Positions 51,901-60,900 of a stretch of DNA of 64,000 nt are shown here, piece after piece. Below the pieces are notes generated by a model. The model had not been told where the DNA came from. It made no database searches and was given only the letters and a program-made list of their open reading frames with translations. The DNA is from Chaetoderma sp. LZ-2023a (Eukaryota; Mollusca; Caudofoveata; Chaetodermatida; Chaetodermatidae). Numbering within the stretch: position 1 is the first letter of the stretch; the number at the start of each line of letters is the position of its first letter. The stretch covers positions 49,975,363 through 50,039,362 of the forward strand of contig CM067367.1 in the NCBI GenBank assembly GCA_034401795.1, read 5' to 3'. Made by a program: the position numbers and the translations under genes.

Positions 51901-54900
51901 CCTATGCCCTAAAGATGCTTCCTGCCAAACATAATGGAAATCGTCCCAGCGGTTCATGAGAACTCGGTTTGAAGGAAAAGTTGACGGCCGGACGGATGGA
52001 CGACGGACACACGACGGATGGTCACCACGCCATAAGCTCACTTGGCCTTTCAGGCCAGGTGAGCTAAAAATGTTAATGTTGAAAAAACCAAGGTTTTTAT
52101 CAAGGTGACTTTTGACCTTTTGACACACCATAGGATCCTTCCATATAAATTTGGTTGAAATCAATCAAAGCATAAAAAAGGAGATGAGATTTGATGGATG
52201 GATGGATGATGGATGGATGGACAGACAGCCACCATGGCATACGTTCACTTGGCCCTTCAGGCCAGGTGAGCTAAAAACGGCCATCCATCTGAATTTACTT
52301 CACTGAGTAGTCATCCAATTCTCATGTCAAGTCGCATCAAACTAACTCATAAATCACTCAATGCACCAAAATCTCCCAGGTACTTTTTTAAATTAAAGAG
52401 GCACCATAACCTGTGACACTCAGCTGGACTGGGCCATTGTCATTAAGGAGTAGGGTTTTTAAATAAAAAAAGATTAGAGGCGGTACCTTTTGTAGACTAA
52501 CTTTATTTAGTTTGACAAGGTCACCTGATGAAGCGCATTTATGTGTGAAAACATGTCAAAATCAATATGTTCAATCTACAAACGGTACCACCTCTAATCT
52601 TTTTTTATCTTATCAAGACTAACATGGCTCCTTTCCCGGGGTTTTTAAATGATTCCAGAAAAAAAAATCAACCAATCAAAATTCTGAATAAAAGATCTAG
52701 AGCCATCCAATGTGGGGTCATTCCAGTCAAGTTTACTTAAAATCCACCAAGCGGTTAGTTAAGATGCGTTTTAACAATTTCCAGTAAATTTTTCATAAAA
52801 TCTGTTTTTCACACAAAAAATTGACAAAGCAAAATTTTGAATAGGAGTTAGAGACTCCCACCATAGAATTGTTCTATACAAATTTGATTGAAATATGTCA
52901 AGAACCTAATGAGAAGCATTTTGACAATTTCTGGCACATTTTTCATAAAATCTAAGTTTTTCACCCAAAAAATTGACAAAGCAAATTTTCTGAATATGAG
53001 ATCTGGAGCTTACCAGCATAGGATCCTTCCACCCAAATTTGTTTGAAATCGGTCAAACCTTTAATAAGCGATTTGACGGACGGATGGACGGCCGACAGAT
53101 GACTGGCATGACATAAGCTTACTCGGCCCTTCAGGCCAGGTGAGCTAATAATGTTGAATGCATTTCCAATTCACCTTTCCAGTGTTCATCCATCATCTGA
53201 CGTCATATGACATCATAATAAGCTCAGTGTGTGTATGATGACATCACAATCATTACATCACAAAGGGTTCCATATAGACCGTCATCAAATCTCAAATGGT
53301 CTGACACGTTGTATGAGTTGTATTTAATAAACATGCTTTTTTAGGCAGCAACAACACCCAGTCAAATTAGTTTCAAAATATTCAACAGCTTACCTGTGCG
53401 GTTTTATGGAAATTGATAGTTAGGGTGTTCAGAGATCGCGGGATCCCAAAACGAGCGAGGTGTGAGTGGAGCTTAGTTAGGAATGGGCGGGCATAGTTAA
53501 AACCGGAAAGGTTCATTAGGATATAGTGAAATTATTTCTCAAACTATTTTAAAACATTATCTTCTGTACATAATATCATATTCATTTAAAATATTCAAGT
53601 TCTGCATATTTTCAATTTGCGCAACCGACACATGGACGATTGGTTTGTAGCATGGTGAAATTTTGAAGCCTGCAACATTGAACAGACCCAGTGCCATAAT
53701 CAACGGAAATTTCCCAAAATTTCAGGGTACTCAGGTATATTATAAATGACATTCTTTCATCCTATGAAAATATTTGATGAGACATGGGTATCTGTTTGTC
53801 TTAAATTTAATATCAATTTAATTAAATTCACATGTATCAAAGACATGTATAAATTCCTAAAATGTTTCTCGAACTTTGCGAGACACATTAACCCAGTAAA
53901 TAAATGATATTCCTACAAGTTTTAAATGAATTAATCAGAACTGTGTTGCCAATTCTATTGATATATTATGTTATATAAGAGCTTAGCAGGATGTACTGGC
54001 TTGTAGGATGAGTGCAAACATAGTACATACCACCAGTATTTCCCCGAGTGAAGTGGGGGAACTTCGCAAAACACTTGTAGAACGAATTCATTACTTATCA
54101 GACCGACAATTTAATTCACCTTTCCAAAGTATTTATCCTATCATCTGACATCATACGACATCATAATCAGCTTATCGGTGTGTAGGATGATGTCATAATC
54201 ATTACACGTCACAAATGATTTTATTTGGCCCATCTTTAACGCTGAATAGGCTGACACGTACGAAGTGTATGTCTCTACTATTTAATATTTAATAAACATG
54301 CCGTTGAATATTTTGGAACTAATTTGACTGGACGATGTTGCTGCCCGGTCAAATTAGTTCCAAAATATTCAATAGCTTATCTGATGGTAAAGTTTTCTCG
54401 AAATTGATAGTCAGGGAGTTCAGAGATCGATTGATCCCAACACGAGCGAGGTGTGGGTGGACCTTAGCTAGTGATGGGCGGGGCATAGCTAAAAATGGAA
54501 ATGTCCATTAGCCATAAAAGCACTGTATATTTCATTGCAACATATTGCCAAAATAGGATTATAATTACCTCAAGGATTCTTGCTGTGCTTTCCGAAGTGA
54601 CTACAGAAATGGCACTACTCCTCTTTACATTCATCGAGAGATCGATCGCTGTACACGTAGGCAAAAACACATGATCAAGTAGGACATGTAGAGTGCATTG
54701 TTACTGGTACATTGGAAATTTTAACCAGAAATCTGGTTGCAATGCAACCATGAAGATCGACTTTACAATAAACTATGAAGCTTGAGCTCAAACATAAAAC
54801 AAATATAGACGGCTTATCAATACACTTATCGCTGACCAATGAAATTTGACCTTTTGACCCCAAAGTAATTGTCTCATGTCTTCTCAGCAAGTGTCCAAGT

Positions 54901-57900
54901 TTTGGTGCAGTATTATTAATACAACATGAGATATGAACTGCTAAGTTGAGGTAAAAGCAAGGTATTACTGTTGAGGATACCCTAAGTTTTGTTATTATCA
55001 CACTGACCTTGACCTTTTGATGCCAAGGTGATTGTGTCATGCCATCTCATTATAACGAAAGATGTGACTTGTATGCTTAACCAAACATGAAATATAAACT
55101 GTTAAGTTGAGGGAAACACGAAATATTAGTTTTGATAACAAGAATTCTGTGAAATTAAATGTCTTGCCTGTCTCCTGTTTGTCACAGTGTCCTTGACCTG
55201 TGACCTTGTGATCTCAATGTTATGGCGCTACTTCCTAACATTACAGGTAACCATGTATGTAAGCTTAGTTCCAGCAGGCTTAACGAACAGTGATCAAATA
55301 GCAATGCCAGAATGACCTTGAACTTTGGCCTAGTGAACTCACTATCAGCAAACATCTTTCTTATGGTACAGGCAACAATGTGTCTAAGTTTAGTTCTCGC
55401 AGTATGAAGCAATTCTGAAATATAAATGCAAATGATTTGCTAAACGCAACAGCTTAACATTGAAAAAGCAGAGGTTGTTTGAATAGCAATGTCAGAATGA
55501 CCTTGAACTTTGACTTGTTGACAATACTATCGGCACACATCTTCCTTATTGTATAGAGAAGCATGTGTCCAAGTCTAGTTCTGGTAGTCTGAAGCAATTC
55601 TGAAATATGAATGTAAATGATATGGTAAACGCAGACTTTAAAACGTTGAAAAAAACAGAGGTCAAATGGCAATGTAAGAATGACATAGACCTTTGACCTA
55701 GTGACCTCACTATCAGCACACATCTTCTTTATGGAATAGGGAAGCATGTGTCCAAGCTGAGTTAAGGTAGTATGAAGTAATTCTTAAATATCAATGTAAA
55801 TGATTTGCTAAATGCAAAAACTTAACATCGACGCTGCTGCCATAGTCGAGCAAAACACAAAACGTTACTGCTGAAAAGGTTTTTCCCAAGACCACAATGA
55901 CCTTTGACCATTTGACCCTGAAGAACATTGTGTCATGCTCTCTCATTATAAGGAGGCGTGTGTTTAGCTTTGGGTTCAGTTTGACTAACCAAACATGAGA
56001 TATAAATTACTAAGTTGATCTAAATGCAAAATGTTATATTTAAAAACAAGCGGCCCAATGGGCCTGTATCGCTCACCTGGAACATTGGCATTTCAACTAA
56101 TCTTACTTAAGTTTTACATCCATCGGTGTGCGAAAATAGATGATATCAGTGCTAACAACAGCTGGTTTCTTAACTGTCTCACTGCTGCAAGCCAGTGCAG
56201 CCAATAAATTCAATTTTCAAAAGCTCTTGACTTGTTGAATATTTTGAAAACAATTCGACTGAAAGTTGTTGGCGGCTAAGCCGGCAACAACTTTCAGTAC
56301 AATTGTTTTCAAAATATTTATCAGGTTGAGATATAATCTTTGAAATATGTCATCTGCAAAACCTCAGCGGTCAGATGGTTACTAGCGGTTTAAATACAAT
56401 TGAAGAAAATGGTCTCTAAAGGCAGGTAGGTGGTCTTTATAGCAGGTTATTCCCCACCACCACACAATCCATTTAACAAATGCACATCTGGAGAATCACC
56501 AAGTTAGCAGCAGGGGTAGGGTGAGCTGGAGTTGATTTAGAAAATAATTTGACTGAGTCATTGCTGCCTTAGGCAGCAACAACTGTCATTGCTGCCTAAG
56601 GCAGCAACAACTTTCAATCAAATACATTTCAAAATATTTTTAAGAGCATAGATGTCAGAGCACATAATACATATCTTAAATATCTAGGCAGTGATGGAAA
56701 GGTTAATCTGTTAATTGGAGTTTAATCTACTTTGGCAATAAAATCTGACACAGTGATAAATCAGTGGATGGTGGGAACAAACCTGTATTTCCCCTATGAA
56801 AGTGAGTGCAAATATTTAAGGGGTGATAACTCTGGCATTTGACATCCTATCAGTTTCGTTTTCACAACACAGATATTAGATGCCGACATTAACATTCTGA
56901 CCAAATTTGGTGTCAATCCGTCACGAAATAACAAAATGAGCCGCCATTGTTGGTGACGGATAGACAGATGGATGGACGGACATACAGAAGACAAACGGGG
57001 TCATCGCTATACAACAGCTGACTGACAAGTAAGCTGAATTAAGAAAACCAATTTCGGTTTCAAAATCCATTAAATAAAAAAATTGAATATGGCAGCCAAG
57101 CACGCTAAAATTTGATTGGTCCACGGCAGCCATGTTTTTTACCTATCAACTTTCCATGAACAAACTTTAATGGCCCTTAGTCCATAATCATATCCCCAAA
57201 ATGTCAGCCCGATCCATTCAGCAGTTCTGAAGTTTTCACAAAAACTAGGTCATCCAAGATGGCCACCGAGCCATTTGGCCAATCAAGTTCCTTCGAACAA
57301 ACTTGGTTCAGCTCTTACCCTATATGATATTTCGTGAGTTTTGAATCGCTCCACCAAGAGGTTTCGGAGATTTTTAGAGGTTTCCAAAAATTGGCCAAAT
57401 CCAAGATGGCCACTGGCAAAATTGGCCGATCGACTTCCTTTGAACAACCTTATATCTGTATGCCCTAAGGATGCTTCCTGACAAATATGATTGAAATCGG
57501 CTGAGCAGTTCTTGAGAAGTCGTTTAAAGAAAAAGTTGGACGGATGGACGGATGGACAGATGGACACCAGACAGTCACCACGGCATAAGCTGGCCAGGTG
57601 AGATAAAAACCTGTGATTTACCAATATTACATTAACAGAAATCTTTTATTTTTCAGCCCCAAGGTCAATGTGTTGTGCCCTCTTCTTATAAGGAAGTATG
57701 TGTACAAGTTTGTCCCAGAACATTAAGAAAACATGAGGTATGAACTGTTAAGTTGAGCGAAACACAAAATGTTAATGTTGGAAAAAACCAAAGTTTTTAC
57801 CAATGTCACAATAACCCTGACCGTTACCTGTTTGACCCCAACATCATTGTATGATGCGCTCTAATTATAAGGAAGTATCTGTCTATGGTTGGCTCCAGTA

Positions 57901-60900
57901 TATTTAAGCAAAGATGAAAGATGAACTGATAAGTAGAGCTAAATGCACAATTTTAACATCTAAAAAGCAGTTTTTACCAAAGGCACAGTGACCCTGACCA
58001 TTTAACCCCAACATCATTATGTGATGCCCTCTCATTGTACAGAAGAATGTACCTAAGTTTAGGTCCAGTATTATTAACCAGAGTTGAGATCTGAACTGCT
58101 ATGTTGAGCAAAACAGAAAATGTTAACTAATGTTGAAAAAAGATTTTACCAAGATTACAGCGACCTTGCCCTTTGAGCTTTTTCCCCTATGTCATTCTGT
58201 GCTGCGGTGTCATTACAAAGAAGCATGTGTCCAAGTTTGGGTCCCATATGATTAACCAAAGACGAGATATAAACTACTAAGTTGAGCTTAACGGAAAATG
58301 TTAATGTTGAAAAAAACCAAGGTTTTTACCAAGGTTAGTGACCTTGATCATTGACACCAAGGTCATTGTGTGATGCTGTGTCAGCATTAGGAAGTGTGTC
58401 CAGTTTGGGTCCACTATGATTAACCAAACATGAGATATAAACAGAAATGTTGAGCTAAACGGAAAATGTACGGCTAAAAGTTTTTACCAAGGTGACCTTT
58501 GACCTTTTGACCATAACGTCATTGTGTGATTGCCGTGCCATTATCAGGAAGTATGTGTCCAAGTTTGGGTTCAGTATGCGTAACCAAACATGAGATATAA
58601 ACAGAAAAGTTCAGCTAAACACAAGTTGAACACCGGCACCGCCGCCGCCACCACCACCGGACTCCTTGTACCAGGTACAGTTGAGATAACAAAAACGTAA
58701 CATTGGAAATACAGACCATACAGAGGTCAAATATGAGGGCTACGATGAACTTGTCCTAGTGATGTCACTATCAGCAGGCAGCTTCCTTATGATAAAGGGA
58801 ACCGTGTGTCCAAGTTTAGTTCTGGTAGTATTAAGCAATCTGAATTATAAATGTAAATGATTTGCTGAATGGAAAAATTAATGTTGAAAAAGCAAAGTTC
58901 AAATAGCAAGATCAGAATGACATTGACCTTTAACCTAGTGACCTCAATATCATTATGCTACCTGGCAAACACGTGTCAAAGTTTGGTTCCCGTAGGCTTA
59001 AAGCAATCCTAAAATATAGGCAAATATGCTAAATTTTGTCTTAATATTGGAAATACACACATGAAAGATGTAAAATATCAAGGCTATGATGACCTTGACC
59101 TTTAACCTAATGACCTCAATATCATCATACTTCCTCATTATGGTATAGGCAACAATGTGTCCAAGTTTGGTTCCAGCAGGAATAAGCAATTCTAAAATAT
59201 AGGCAACAGTGATTTACTAAAAACAAAAACTTAATGTTGACACCGTCGCCGGAAAAGTGATACCTATGTCTCATTTTTTATTCATAGGCGAGACAAAAAC
59301 TGGTCCTGACCTACTCTCTAGGTTTTATTCTGATGATTAGCCATTGTGTTAATCAAAATCAGAACTCGGATTTCGATCCACACTATGCATCAGTGTCAGA
59401 ACCAAACCTAGAGAGATGGCAAGGACAAGTTTTTATGACATTCTCATAAATAGTTTTCTCTCGTTCTGGAAATGGACAGTTCTCAAAATCACAGCAGAAG
59501 CTATTTTTGGATGGTTTGAGTCTTAATCCTTTAACACTCATATCAGCCAAAAATGGCTCCTGCAGTGGTCTTCAGAAATGTCCACTTGCAGACCAAAAGA
59601 AGACTTTTTTTTTTAATTTACCACTGGAATAACTGGCTCGATAACCGAGCCAGTCATTCCAGTGGTAAATTTTAAAAAATAGTCTTCTCTTGGTCTGCAA
59701 GTGGAAATTTTTTCCAGGACAAAATTGAAGTTTTCTTGAAAAAATTCAAGTGTTAAAGGGTTAAAAGGCTAAGGCCCTTACAATGTGCAAGTTCCCAAGA
59801 GGACTTCAATCATGGTGTGGCAAAGAAAAACAAGAAACAATTCTAGCCCTAATATTCAATACAACTATGCTAATATACCGGTAGCCAAACAGCTGACCAT
59901 TTTGAAATTGGATTAAATGGGACATGTCATTGTGTGTCGCCAATATTTTGCCAATGTCCCCACATTTTGGATGACATGCAGCGTTTGTCTCCACATAATT
60001 TCCCTGGAATGCGCACTGCTGTAATAAACAAAAAATTCCAACATTGTCGCCATAGTGCTGAATTCTGACTGCTTGCTGACAGCCATGTTTTTCAACACAC
60101 CAACTTCCCTTGCACAAACTTGAATGACTCTCAGTCCCTAGATTCATTTTACCAAATTGCGACTTGATCACTTAAGCAATTGTTGTTTTTGTGAAAAATA
60201 AGTCATCCCAGATGTGATCCGATTTGGCTCAAATTTTAACACAACGAAGGAACCTGCCACGTAAGAGAAAATCCAGACTTTGGCTGTGATCCGGATAAAA
60301 GAACCTGGATCAAGATTAGATTAAATTCTGGATCTGTAGATATCACGGAAACTGCTGGCCCTTTTGGCTAAAATTTTAACACAGGAAATGGTCTGACCAT
60401 TCACGACCACTAAGATTCCACAACTTTTCGCGTGATCCAAAAATGCTGGAAAATCAAAAAAAATTTGGAAGACATTAAAAAAATCCGGAACCCGCAGCCT
60501 CAGAGATTCTATCGATCTTACTATATCCAGTTTAACTGTAAATGTATTTATTAACGTTGTTGACATTATATACTGTCAAACAGCTCACAATGTCCAGATC
60601 TGCTTCTTGATCCACAATATAGTGCTTTGTTAAAATGGGTGGTTCTTTAAGATTTGTGGTTCTTTAAGATGTGCACTTCTTTAATATGGGTGGCTCGATA
60701 AGACTGGTGTTTCTTTAAGACTGATGGTTCTTAAGATGAGTGCTTCTTTAAGATTGGTTGTTATTTAAAAGTGGTAGTTCTTAGTGGTTGTTTAAGGCTG
60801 GTGGTTCAATAAAATGAGTGGTCCTTTAAAATGAGTGGTTGTTTAAGGTGGGTGGCTCATTGAGATGGGTGCTGATTTAAGATTGGTTGTTCTTTAAGAC

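Noticed and set aside
52525-52560. Hammerhead-ribozyme-like words CTGATGA and GAAA with a possible short stem between
   Set aside because: Stem I does not pair (sequence before CTGATGA against sequence after GTC), stem II needs a bulge and stem III has an extra A, so the core cannot be completed.
54900-55750. Minus-strand frames with repeated IRKMCADS-type peptides
   Set aside because: They come from successive satellite units and contain no known domain.
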